29,636 nt of DNA from an uncultured Phascolarctobacterium sp. (GCA_900544795.1 UQWM01000025.1:1-29636), one strand, 5' to 3'; shown: positions 8,484 to 15,998, counted from the stretch's first letter. Notes: generated by a model not told the origin, from the letters alone. A program made the numbers and translations.

Positions 8484-9968
8484 TCAATCCTGCTCGACAA
8501 AATCAGGCAAGAATTTTTTTACATCGACGTCCATGAATTTCGCACGCTGGAATCTGGCTTTCTGGCTAAACGGAGCAGTCGCGTCATAGATGGTTTTGCA
8601 GGCAATACCATGGTCGCGGATCGTCCAGCTACAAGCTGTGTCATTGGACGGATCAAGCGGATGGCAGCGTACACCGGGGATAGTTACGATATCCACATCA
8701 GCCTGCATCCTGGTGGTCATAGCCCAAAGAACATCATTGGTATCGAAAATATCAACGTCTTCGTCAACCAAAATCACCTGTTTCAATTCGGGAAACGCCG
8801 AAAAAGCCAATAATGCAGCCTGGCGCTGACGGCCTTCGTCACTGGGAACGCTTTTTTTGAATTGGATAACTGCTACGAATTTACCGCCGCCGGAAGAATG
8901 GGCATAAACATTCTGCACACGGCCAGGCATTGCTCTTTCGACCATATCGAGGATCGAAGCCTCGGTAGGGATACCAGCCATGCTGACATGCTCTTCGGAA
9001 GGGCCGATACAGGTTTGCATGATGGGATTTGTTCTATGGGTAACTGCCTTAACTTTGATCATTGGCAATTCAGCATTGGCAGGACCAGTGTAACCGGGGA
9101 ATTCAGGCATCGCTTTACCAGTGTTGGTATTTTGGTCTTCGCGGACACGTGCCCCAACCAAAAGTTCGCCTTCGATAACGTATTCGGCATTAGCGATACA
9201 TTTCTCGCCAATAGTTACGCAAGGAGTCAGTTCTACCGCTTTGCCGCGAATAGCTCCGGCGATGGACAATTCATCAAAGCCCAAAGGAGTTGTAGGCGGT
9301 TCAAAGCAGGAAGCGATCTCGATAGCCGGGTCGACACCGATGCTGATGGAGATTGGCAACGGTTTGCCAAGAGCCTCGGCTTTTTCACGAAACGCGCCCA
9401 AATGACGTGCGCCCGGAGTAAAGAACATAGATATTTCGTCCTTGCTCTGCAGGCAGAGCCTGTGGATAGTAACGTCGGATTCGCCAGTTTCAACATCGGA
9501 AGCGTAGCACATACCCAAGGTTACATACGGACCGGCATCCTCAGGCGTATTAGTCGGTGCAGGGATCAATTTACGAATATCGAAGCCTTCTTCGGTAGCT
9601 AAATGCACAACTTCCTGGCATTGTGCTTTTTCTCTGTCGATAACTACAGGGTCAATTGCGTTTTTTACAGCGTCGCGCATCATAAAGCCTAATTTTTCGG
9701 GTTCAGTATTCAAAAGATAGCCAACACGTTTGCGACTGGCCAAAAGTCCGATAACAACTTTAGCGCCGGGATGGCCTTTAATGTTCTCAAACGTCATAGC
9801 AGGGCCGATTTTAGTAGGACGGGCGACAGTACCGCCAGCACCAACATAGCGGTAAACTCCTGCCAATTCTGCAGCAGGGTCAACTTCTACATCAGTATGT
9901 ACCATTTGTCCGGGAATGCTTTCCAGCAATTCCAATGCAGATCTTAAATCAATAACTTCTTTAGTCAT
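8484..9968 (-). CDS. UbiD-family decarboxylase (hydroxy-aromatic acid, LpdC-like)
   Basis: This 494-residue enzyme belongs to the prenyl-FMN-dependent UbiD family, which reversibly removes CO2 from unsaturated or aromatic acids. The cofactor site is visible as VTIHRLCLQSKDE with Arg170 and ARHLG with His189. The AEYVIEGE strand near 261-268 and MPEFPGY with Glu289 correspond to the acidic catalytic loop. The spacing KAMPE differs from the EGPFGE form of fungal Fdc1, so the usual first glutamate of that pair is not obvious here. GYTGPANAELPMIKV and VTHRTNP resemble LpdC/AroY-type gallate, protocatechuate or 4-hydroxybenzoate decarboxylases. It is the first gene after merR, with an AGGAGG site and a 19-bp-spaced promoter. 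With ubiX and lpdD in the same operon a phenolic acid substrate is likely; which one is not readable. Confidence 0.88.
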   Translation of the reverse strand: MTKEVIDLRSALELLESIPGQMVHTDVEVDPAAELAGVYRYVGAGGTVARPTKIGPAMTFENIKGHPGAKVVIGLLASRKRVGYLLNTEPEKLGFMMRDAVKNAIDPVVIDREKAQCQEVVHLATEEGFDIRKLIPAPTNTPEDAGPYVTLGMCYASDVETGESDVTIHRLCLQSKDEISMFFTPGARHLGAFREKAEALGKPLPISISIGVDPAIEIASCFEPPTTPLGFDELSIAGAIRGKAVELTPCVTIGEKCIANAEYVIEGELLVGARVREDQNTNTGKAMPEFPGYTGPANAELPMIKVKAVTHRTNPIMQTCIGPSEEHVSMAGIPTEASILDMVERAMPGRVQNVYAHSSGGGKFVAVIQFKKSVPSDEGRQRQAALLAFSAFPELKQVILVDEDVDIFDTNDVLWAMTTRMQADVDIVTIPGVRCHPLDPSNDTACSWTIRDHGIACKTIYDATAPFSQKARFQRAKFMDVDVKKFLPDFVEQD

Positions 9969-10013
9969 AAAAATAACCTCCTGACTTTTTGTTGAGTGTT
10001 ACCTCACAATTCG

Positions 10014-10044
10014 ATCTTAAATCGTGGTGTAACAATACAGTCAA
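10014..10044 (-). promoter_or_regulatory. MerR-type promoter and operator of the ubiD operon
   Basis: On the minus strand TTGACT (10039-10044) and TAAGAT (10014-10019) are separated by 19 bases, the overlong spacing characteristic of promoters activated by MerR proteins. The sequence TGTAACAATACAGT (10028-10041, plus strand) lies in the spacer and -35 edge. The identical 14-mer is found in front of merR at 10952-10965. Confidence 0.75.
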
Positions 10045-10069
10045 GAGGTTTTTGAAAAAATTTTAAAAT

Positions 10070-10900
10070 TTATTTTTTTAAGGTTACCGGAGCCTGCAGC
10101 ATACAAAAATCCACGCCGGTTTCCTGCTTATAAAAAGTCGTATCCAGCAAGCACACGTCGATGATATCGCCGCTCAGCTCATAATTATTCTTTGCCAGCC
10201 AGCCCATCAGCTTTTCTAAATGCTCGGTGTCGTAAGGCATGCCATATTTATACATACACACATATTCCCCAGCCGGGATAGTTTGCGTATTCTCATGTTC
10301 TTTGTTCCAGACCGGCAGAAAAATGCACGACCCGGCTCCGCTGAGCCAGTCGCCGCTTTGTGCCGCAGCTTTTTTTATGATCGAGCCAAAACCGCCGGAC
10401 GGCACCATTTCCCGCTCAAATATCCGCTGCCACAAGCTCATCAGCGTCGTATGCAGGTTATCCTTGTCAATAGGCTGCAGCCACTCTTTAAAGATTGCCT
10501 GCCTGGCATCTATATAACGCACAAAAGGCAGCGACATCCGCATCATCCCAGCATCTACAGCTTCTTCATACAAGTCTATCCTTTGATTGAGATACTCGCG
10601 CAAAGTGTTGAGCTTGGCTATCTGGTTCATGATATACTGCTTTTGTTTTTCTAAAAGATACATCTCATTTTGTGGTGTCCGCTCTTGAAAATGCTGCTGG
10701 ATATCTTTCAAATTGATCCCCAGGGACTTTAAAAAACAAATTTCACGCAGATATGGTATCTGGTGCTTGCAATAATACCTGTAGCCATTGGTATCGACCT
10801 TAGCCGGCTTAAACAAATCGATACTATCGTAATGGATCAGGGTCTGTCTGGTAATACCATGTAATTTAGCCATTTCGCTTATGGAAATATAAGTACTCAT
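10070..10900 (-). CDS. MerR-family transcriptional regulator with GyrI-like effector domain
   Basis: This 276-residue regulator begins with a MerR winged helix (SISEMAKLHGITRQTLIHYDS, residues about 5-25, read as ISEMAKLHGITRQTL). The wing NGYRYYCKHQIPYL and a coiled-coil dimerisation helix (about 75-120) follow. The C-terminal ~150 residues resemble the BmrR/GyrI-type small-molecule pocket, including IPAGEYVCMYKYG near 216-228. No cysteine pair of the metal-sensing type is apparent, so an organic inducer such as the aromatic acid is plausible. ATG 10900 is chosen because GAGGTGG lies 5 bases upstream; a GTG three codons earlier would lie inside that site. It precedes ubiD on the same strand, and both have the same operator. 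Confidence 0.87.
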   Translation of the reverse strand: MSTYISISEMAKLHGITRQTLIHYDSIDLFKPAKVDTNGYRYYCKHQIPYLREICFLKSLGINLKDIQQHFQERTPQNEMYLLEKQKQYIMNQIAKLNTLREYLNQRIDLYEEAVDAGMMRMSLPFVRYIDARQAIFKEWLQPIDKDNLHTTLMSLWQRIFEREMVPSGGFGSIIKKAAAQSGDWLSGAGSCIFLPVWNKEHENTQTIPAGEYVCMYKYGMPYDTEHLEKLMGWLAKNNYELSGDIIDVCLLDTTFYKQETGVDFCMLQAPVTLKK

Positions 10901-10927
10901 AAAGACCACCTCACCCCGTTTTCTTCT

Positions 10928-10965
10928 ATTATATAATAGTTGGGGGTGTATTGTAACAATACAGT
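10928..10965 (-). promoter_or_regulatory. merR promoter overlapped by the shared operator
   Basis: TTACAA (10951-10956) and TATAAT (10928-10933) are 17 bases apart, an ordinary spacing. A perfect inverted repeat TGTATTG-TAA-CAATACA (10947-10963) covers the -35 box. It contains the 14-mer shared with the ubiD promoter. Binding here should repress merR, while binding in the 19-bp spacer of ubiD would allow activation. Confidence 0.7.
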
Positions 10966-10994
10966 TCTAAAAAATTTAGCTGCTGCTAAAATTC

Positions 10995-11025
10995 AAAAAA
11001 CCTCTGACTAAAAGTCAGAGGTTTT
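10995..11025 (-). terminator. Terminator of the tRNA-Gln/tRNA-Glu transcript
   Basis: A 13-bp stem (10997-11009 with 11013-11025) with a 3-base loop is followed on the minus strand by T6. It lies 10 bases beyond the tRNA-Glu 3' end. Confidence 0.85.
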
Positions 11026-11034
11026 AGAATCGAT

Positions 11035-11109
11035 TGGTAGCGCTAACGGGAATCGAACCCGTGATTTCGCCTTGAGAGGGCGACGTCTTAGCCGCTTGAC
11101 CATAGCGCC
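11035..11109 (-). tRNA. tRNA-Glu (anticodon CTC)
   Basis: The minus strand folds as a standard cloverleaf. The acceptor arm is GGCGCTA/TAGCGCT, and the anticodon stem TCGCC/GGCGA holds loop CTCTCAA, so the anticodon is CTC (codon GAG). The T-arm is the usual GGGTTCGAATCCC. The 3' CCA is encoded. It lies only 2 bases after tRNA-Gln and is transcribed with it. Confidence 0.95.
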
Positions 11110-11111
11110 AT

Positions 11112-11185
11112 TGGCTCCGGGACTAGGGCTCGAACCCAGACAAGATGATCCAGAATCACCTGTGCTACCATTACACCATCCCGGA
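11112..11185 (-). tRNA. tRNA-Gln (anticodon CTG)
   Basis: The cloverleaf has acceptor TCCGGGA/TCCCGGA, and anticodon loop TTCTGGA gives CTG (codon CAG). The T-arm is GGGTTCGAGCCC and the 3' CCA is encoded. Both tRNAs of this pair read codons ending in G, so the TTC and TTG isoacceptors must be elsewhere. Confidence 0.95.
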
Positions 11186-11206
11186 ATTGTGTTGAACACA
11201 AGGGTT

Positions 11207-11235
11207 ATTATAACTCACTTTATTCAGCTTGACAA
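11207..11235 (-). promoter_or_regulatory. Strong promoter of the tRNA pair
   Basis: On the minus strand TTGTCA (11230-11235) and TATAAT (11207-11212) are separated by 17 bases, about 22 bases before tRNA-Gln. No terminator is evident between sufB and this promoter, so some read-through from sufB is possible. Confidence 0.8.
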
Positions 11236-11252
11236 GTATTTTTTTATTTTTC

Positions 11253-12467
11253 TTACATTCCCTTATTATAAGTGAACGTATCCAGGGTCTCGTTGATTTT
11301 TTTTGCCAACGCTTCCGGCAGCCCCTCAATGTTAACGTTGAGGAAGCCACGTACGATAGTAGCAGTTGCTTCTTCTTCGTCCATCCCGCGCGCCATCAGG
11401 TACTCGATCTCCTCGGGAGCGATGCGGCCTACGGCTGCCTCGTGGCTCAGCTCGGCATTACCTGTAAATGCGTCCAGCTCGGGAATTGCCGAAATATAGC
11501 CTTTATCACTGAGCATCAAGCCGTTACATTCCAAATGAGCCCGAATTCCTTCGGCACGTCCGGTCAAATTACCGCGATTGATAATCTCACCGCCGGTTGA
11601 AATAGTACGGGTCACGATCTCGGCACGGGTACCAGGCACTTCTAACAGCGCCTTGCCGCCAATATCAAGATGCGAACCTTCCGGCGCTACCAGAATAGAA
11701 TTTAAGCGGGCAACGGCACCTTCACCGACTAATTTTGTCGTTGGGTACATCTGCACATCTCTTACTTTTTCCATGCAGACATAGTTGGAAATAAATTGCG
11801 CTCCTTCTTCGATAATTGTTACGCTACGGGGACGCACTGCAATATTTTCGCCCCAGCTATGGATCATGGTAAAGGTCAGCTTAGCATTTTTCTCGACATA
11901 AAATTCGCTGATGCCGATATGCACACCTTTTTCGACACTAGGATCGCTGGCGCAGCCGGAAATAATATTCAGTTCCGCGCCTTCTTCAACGATCACCACA
12001 TTATGCACGCGCTGCAGCTGCTGCTCGTGCCCAATAAAAACACAAGCCTGCAGCGGCGCCGCAATTTTTTGACCCGCTTTAACACGGATAAAATAACCTT
12101 GTTCCTGCTCTAAAGCAGTTTTAGCTGTATATTTGTCGGTATCAGCCTTAACAGCGTTCCACCAATATTTTTTTACTAATTCAGGATATTTTTTGGCAGC
12201 CGCGCCGGTATTCATCAGTTCTAACGGTAGCTGAGCCTGTACTTCCACTTCTATCGGCGCATTATCAACCTGAATAAAGCTGGCGCTGCGGTTCTCCCCA
12301 TCCAAATCAATACCTACATGCTCCAATCGTGCTTTGCCCTCGTCGGAAAGTTCGACCGTGCTTTGCACATGCTGCTCATTGTTACCATCAAATTTTTCTA
12401 AATCGATATCATTACCAAAAGCAGCTTTTTTGGAGAGTGCCTCCTGCAATTTTACTTGTTCAGTCAT
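11253..12467 (-). CDS. sufB: SufB/SufD-family Fe-S cluster scaffold protein
   Basis: This 404-residue protein has the SufBD fold: a helical N-terminus and a long right-handed beta-helix (about 110-340). The family C-terminus is present as NRGNLTGRAEGIRAHLECNG (in part), with AELSHEAAVGRIAPEEIEYLMARGM following. The Cys in HLECNG and the His in SHEAAVG match the conserved cluster-assembly residues of SufB/SufD. It forms a complex with the SufC ATPase and builds Fe-S clusters in the cytosol. The ATG at 12467 overlaps the sufC stop by four bases and follows AGGAGGGG; a start 12 codons upstream would lie within sufC. No sufS, sufU or second SufBD gene is present here, so this looks like the minimal two-gene (SmsCB-type) system known from archaea and anaerobes. 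Confidence 0.88.
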   Translation of the reverse strand: MTEQVKLQEALSKKAAFGNDIDLEKFDGNNEQHVQSTVELSDEGKARLEHVGIDLDGENRSASFIQVDNAPIEVEVQAQLPLELMNTGAAAKKYPELVKKYWWNAVKADTDKYTAKTALEQEQGYFIRVKAGQKIAAPLQACVFIGHEQQLQRVHNVVIVEEGAELNIISGCASDPSVEKGVHIGISEFYVEKNAKLTFTMIHSWGENIAVRPRSVTIIEEGAQFISNYVCMEKVRDVQMYPTTKLVGEGAVARLNSILVAPEGSHLDIGGKALLEVPGTRAEIVTRTISTGGEIINRGNLTGRAEGIRAHLECNGLMLSDKGYISAIPELDAFTGNAELSHEAAVGRIAPEEIEYLMARGMDEEEATATIVRGFLNVNIEGLPEALAKKINETLDTFTYNKGM

Positions 12468-13270
12468 TTCATTCCCCTCCTGCAAGCGCCACCATTCACA
12501 CATTTCTCATAGCCTGTTTTGCTGATGCAGCTTAAAACATCTAACGGGTCACCGCTGGTACAGCTTAAGGTACCCTGATATAAAATGTGTGCGTGCGAAG
12601 CCGGCACATATTTTAAAATATGGCCAACATGAGTAATAATCAGGCCACTGCGCTGGCTGTTGAGCGGGTTATAGCTATCGCAGTCCAAACTGTGTGCACA
12701 GCATGGCTGGTCGCAGCCTGCTCCACCGCAAGGCTCGTTATGCAAAATATAGTTAGCAGCACGTCCGACCAAAGCAATGTTTTCTACATCGACACCCGAT
12801 TCCGGTTCGTCAAGCAGCAGTAGTTCCGGTTTCTGTGCCATCAATTGCAGCAGCTCAGAGCGTTTCAACTCACCGCCGCTAAAGCCTTCGTTGACACTGC
12901 GGTCAAGAAAATCAGCCAGTCCCATCCATCTTGCCATTTGTTCTGTCTCCTGAGGCGTAGCGCCGCAGATCTCGATCATCTGGCGCAACGATAGGCCACG
13001 GATAGTCGGTGGCCGCTGAATCATAACGCCTACACCAAAACGTGCTCTTTCATAGCAGGGAGCTTCGGTTATATCATGCCCTTTGAAATAAATTTTTCCG
13101 CTTAAAACTTCATAGCGTTCAAAACCCATAATCGTACCAATCAAAGTAGATTTGCCGGTACCATTAGGCCCGAACAAAACATGTACCTCACCGGGCTTGA
13201 TGTGCAGATTAATATCGTGAAGAATCTGCCGGCCTTGGACGGCAACGGACAGATTTTCTATTTTTAACAT
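12464..13270 (-). CDS. sufC: SufC-type Fe-S assembly ATPase with cysteine-rich insertion
   Basis: This 268-residue ABC-type ATPase has Walker A GPNGTGKST near residue 34. The Q-loop is VMIQRPP, the SufC-type signature is NEGFSGGELKRSELLQL, and Walker B is LLLLDEPESGVD. The His switch is IITHVGHIL. It powers Fe-S assembly with the following gene. Odd feature: between the D-loop and the His switch, at residues 178-206, there is an insertion with Cys at 181, 186, 190, 191 and 197. The C-terminus adds Cys at 237, 248, 257 and 263. Ordinary SufC proteins (about 250 residues) lack this Cys-rich loop. It could bind zinc or an Fe-S cluster; this is inference. Confidence 0.88.
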   Translation of the reverse strand: MLKIENLSVAVQGRQILHDINLHIKPGEVHVLFGPNGTGKSTLIGTIMGFERYEVLSGKIYFKGHDITEAPCYERARFGVGVMIQRPPTIRGLSLRQMIEICGATPQETEQMARWMGLADFLDRSVNEGFSGGELKRSELLQLMAQKPELLLLDEPESGVDVENIALVGRAANYILHNEPCGGAGCDQPCCAHSLDCDSYNPLNSQRSGLIITHVGHILKYVPASHAHILYQGTLSCTSGDPLDVLSCISKTGYEKCVNGGACRRGMK

Positions 13271-13303
13271 AGCGATCCCTCTTTCTGAAATTTATACTGA
13301 TTT

Positions 13304-13312
13304 ATTATAACA
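13304..13312 (-). promoter_or_regulatory. Extended -10 promoter of sufCB
   Basis: On the minus strand TGTTATAAT has the TGn extension in front of a perfect -10 box, about 35 bases upstream of sufC. The -35 region is weak (TGGAAT at 17 bases). Confidence 0.5.
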
Positions 13313-13469
13313 TACAATACGTTCAAATTCCATACTTTAACTGTAGGAATTAACACGTACTATTTACTGCGATAGATAGAATTTTCGACTTCACTGTGTT
13401 AAAATAATCTTATTCGCAGACGCACTTCTGCACTACAATAAATTTTATCGTCTAAACTTTGGAGGTTCT

Positions 13470-14294
13470 ATGCACCAGTATCTATTTCATATCGTCGATT
13501 TTCCAATCCGTATGTACGGCTTGGTTTTATGTATGAGTATTTTTTTAGCGACCGGCGTTGCCTATTTTTTAGCAAAGCAAGACGGGCGCTGGCAGCAGCA
13601 CATCCTTGATATAGGCATCTACGGTGGCTTTGCCGGACTGGTTGGCGGACGGCTTTGGGATGTATTCTTTTTCGACTGGGACTATTACCAGCACCACCTG
13701 CTGGAGATACCTTTCGTTTGGCAAGGTGGCATGGCCATTCAGGGCGGTGTTATCGCCGGCGTGCTGGCCGGCATCTGTTACTGCAAGCGCCATCAAATCG
13801 ACTGGCTGGCTTTAGCCGACATCGTTTGCCCCGCCATCCTGATCGGCCAGGCAATCGGGCGCATGGCTAACCTGCTCAACGGCGATGCCTTTGGCACGCC
13901 TACAGGCGGTAACTTCGGCTTATTATACCCAGAAGGTACTTTGGCCTTTAAAACCTACGGCGCAGTACCCTTATGGCCGGCAGAGGTCTGGGAAGGCCAG
14001 CTTGATGTGGTCATCTTCGCCATCCTGCTTCTGTTTAGGGCAACCAACCACGCAAAAGGTCAGGCTCTCTGTCTTTATGTAATGTTGTACTCAGGCGTGC
14101 GCTTTGGCCTGGAAATGCTGCGCGGCGATTATGTAGAACCTTTCTTCTTAGGCTTGAAATCAGCACAGGCAACGAGCCTTTTCTTCTTTTTGATCGCTTT
14201 GGGCTTTTTTATCTACTTTGGCTGGCGCGAAAAACATTGCCCGCCGGAACAGCCAAGCATCGAAACTCCAAAACAAAATAAACGCAAACGTTAA
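13470..14294 (+). CDS. lgt: Phosphatidylglycerol--prolipoprotein diacylglyceryl transferase
   Basis: This 274-residue inner-membrane enzyme transfers diacylglycerol from phosphatidylglycerol to the lipobox cysteine of prolipoproteins, such as FbpA in this window. It has seven predicted membrane segments. Visible motifs are GGFAGLVGGRLWDVFFF, WQGGMAIQGGVIAG, and the signature GRMANLLNGDAFG. The length matches the family. The E. coli enzyme has an essential His at the position corresponding to Gln91 here (IQGG); other Firmicutes have Tyr, so this residue varies. TTTGGAGG precedes the ATG. The tail is basic (NKRKR). Confidence 0.93.
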   Translation: MHQYLFHIVDFPIRMYGLVLCMSIFLATGVAYFLAKQDGRWQQHILDIGIYGGFAGLVGGRLWDVFFFDWDYYQHHLLEIPFVWQGGMAIQGGVIAGVLAGICYCKRHQIDWLALADIVCPAILIGQAIGRMANLLNGDAFGTPTGGNFGLLYPEGTLAFKTYGAVPLWPAEVWEGQLDVVIFAILLLFRATNHAKGQALCLYVMLYSGVRFGLEMLRGDYVEPFFLGLKSAQATSLFFFLIALGFFIYFGWREKHCPPEQPSIETPKQNKRKR

Positions 14295-14326
14295 AAAATG
14301 GCAGAACCTCAGGTTCTGCCATTTTT
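14294..14326. terminator. Bidirectional terminator between lgt and the purine permease
   Basis: A 15-bp perfect stem (14294-14308 with 14312-14326) with loop TCA begins at the last base of the lgt stop codon. The A5 and T5 ends allow function for both convergent genes. Confidence 0.85.
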
Positions 14327-14353
14327 ATAAATCTCAACGTTTAGTAAGCAAAA

Positions 14354-15748
14354 TCAGTAAATCAGCATAAAAGCGAAGCGCAGTAAAAACATCGCCGTTA
14401 AGCAGCGTACCAGCCCAGTTACCTCCGGCCATTTGCCAAGCACTACTTTAACAAAACTATACATAATAAAACCAATCGCGATACCGTCGGCAATATTATA
14501 ACCAAAGCACATGATCGTCATTGTAAAATATGCCGGTATGGCCATTTCCAAATTACGCCAGTCAATATCACCAATGTCAGACGCCATCAGAATACCTACA
14601 ATGATCAGAACGGGTGCAGTAGCCGCCGATGGCACCATACCTAAAAACGGAGCCAAAACTACGCTTACCGCAAATAAAAGCGCTGTTACCACCGAAGCAA
14701 AACCTGTCCGTGCACCAGCCGCAACACCAGCACTTGATTCAACATAAGTGGTCACAGTTGAAGTACCCAGAAAAGCACCCATGACCGTTGCCGTCGCGTC
14801 GGCCAGCAAAATACGCTCGCCATCAATGATATTACCATTTTCATCAACAAGATTAGCTCTTGATGCCGTAGCCAATACTGTACCGATCGTATCGAACATA
14901 TCGGCAATAGTCATAGTAATCATCACCGACAGCAACGAGAAAAGCATTGTGCCCACACCATTGGAAATATCGAACAGCTGTACAAAGCCGCTTAGGCATT
15001 TACCAAAGGTATCGCCCAAATTACCGAGGGGCATTGCCCCAGGAAGATGCAAGCCTAATTGCCAGCCGCTGAAAAATTGTAAATAACAGCCCAACGCCGA
15101 AGTTAAAACAATGCTTAACAGGAGACCACCCTTAGTACCACGCAACAGGAACCCCACATTCAGAAATATGCCTACTAAAGCTAATTTAGCCGAGTCGGTA
15201 GCAAAATCCAGCGTCGGGATAATGCTGCTATCCAGGCGCATACTATCACCCAAAGGAATGAAGCTGCCCGGGTTAGCCGAAAAACTTAGTAAGGAAGCAT
15301 TTTTCAAACCAATATACAGAATGAACAGACCGATGCCTATGCCTATCGCCTTCTTCAAATGTAGCGGTATTTCGGCGATGATCCTGCTCCGCAGACCGGT
15401 AACAGAAACAACGATAAAAATTATTCCTGAAAGCAATACGGCACCTAAGCCCTGCTCCCAGGTATAACCCATAGTACCGCACAAAGTATAGGCAAAGAAC
15501 GCGTTGATGCCCATGCCCGGAGCCAAACCGAAAGGTGCGTTGGCATACAGCGCCATCAGTAAAGTACCCGCAGCGGCGGCCAAACAGGTCGCCATCATGA
15601 CCGTGCCTTTATCCATCCCCGCCGCCGACATGATCTGCGGATTGACAAAAATAATATAGGCCATAGTAACGAAGGACGTAATGCCACCGACAGTCTCCTG
15701 CCTCAAGCTTGTCTGCCGTTCTGAAAACTTGAAAAATTTTGCTAACAT
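14354..15748 (-). CDS. NCS2-family purine permease (AzgA/PbuG type)
   Basis: This 464-residue, 12-14 segment membrane protein matches the hypoxanthine/guanine/adenine permease branch of NCS2. It opens with ERQTSLRQETVGGITSFVTM and has the family motif MAYIIFVNPQIM. GLAPGMGINAFFAYTLC follows near 75-90, and FDTIGTVLATASRAN carries the conserved substrate and cation residues. ATG 15748 follows GGGGAGG. It lies alone between convergent lgt and a structured intergenic region. I looked for a purine riboswitch in the leader and did not find the conserved core. Confidence 0.9.
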   Translation of the reverse strand: MLAKFFKFSERQTSLRQETVGGITSFVTMAYIIFVNPQIMSAAGMDKGTVMMATCLAAAAGTLLMALYANAPFGLAPGMGINAFFAYTLCGTMGYTWEQGLGAVLLSGIIFIVVSVTGLRSRIIAEIPLHLKKAIGIGIGLFILYIGLKNASLLSFSANPGSFIPLGDSMRLDSSIIPTLDFATDSAKLALVGIFLNVGFLLRGTKGGLLLSIVLTSALGCYLQFFSGWQLGLHLPGAMPLGNLGDTFGKCLSGFVQLFDISNGVGTMLFSLLSVMITMTIADMFDTIGTVLATASRANLVDENGNIIDGERILLADATATVMGAFLGTSTVTTYVESSAGVAAGARTGFASVVTALLFAVSVVLAPFLGMVPSAATAPVLIIVGILMASDIGDIDWRNLEMAIPAYFTMTIMCFGYNIADGIAIGFIMYSFVKVVLGKWPEVTGLVRCLTAMFLLRFAFMLIY

Positions 15749-15837
15749 CTGTTTTTCCTCCCCAAAATCACCTCAAAGTACATTTCACAAACTGTTCAAA
15801 GGTTTGCCCTTTTTCTGTCAAATGTCTGTTGTATACT

Positions 15838-15948
15838 TAAAACATAGCAAGTGATGAACTTGCTACACCCTTCCCATCAAATTCATCATAAACAGCTTTC
15901 CTATGGAGGAACCGTTCGCTACCATCCCCAGCGAACGGTTTTCTCTTT
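15838..15948 (+). ncRNA. Candidate structured C-rich small RNA
   Basis: The plus strand holds, in order, an 8-bp perfect hairpin (15845-15852 with 15858-15865, loop GATGA), a C-rich single-stranded part (CACCCTTCCC), a small TTCCT/AGGAA hairpin, and an 11-bp terminator stem (15910-15920 with 15930-15940) followed by TTCTCTTT. The first loop can pair with TCATC at 15883-15887, which would form a pseudoknot. The terminator loop is ACCATCCCC, and such C-rich loops are typical of small RNAs that cover Shine-Dalgarno sequences. A TATACT at 15832-15837 could be the -10 box, but no good -35 is present. No coding frame fits. It could instead be a minus-strand leader of the purine permease, but the T-tract favours the plus strand. 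Confidence 0.4.
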
Positions 15949-15956
15949 GCCCGCTT

Positions 15957-15998
15957 ATAATACCTGCGTGCTTTACAGCACGCAGGTATTATTTTTTT
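15957..15998 (+). terminator. Second, 15-bp terminator hairpin
   Basis: A perfect 15-bp stem (15957-15971 with 15978-15992) with loop TTTACA runs into T7 on the plus strand. On the minus strand no T-run follows, yet the stem contains the stop codon of the Cys-rich miniprotein gene. It is a backup terminator for the plus-strand transcript or a 3' stabiliser of the minus-strand message. Confidence 0.7.

Noticed and set aside
8590..9602. Long plus-strand frames opposite ubiD
   Set aside because: They are antisense shadows of a clear enzyme gene with no start signals of their own.
11008..11199. A 63-codon minus-strand frame over the tRNA pair
   Set aside because: It is a reading of the tRNA-Glu and tRNA-Gln genes and has no ribosome site.
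15749..15840. Possible purine riboswitch before the NCS2 permease
   Set aside because: The conserved three-way junction core and P2/P3 loop sequences are not present on the minus strand.
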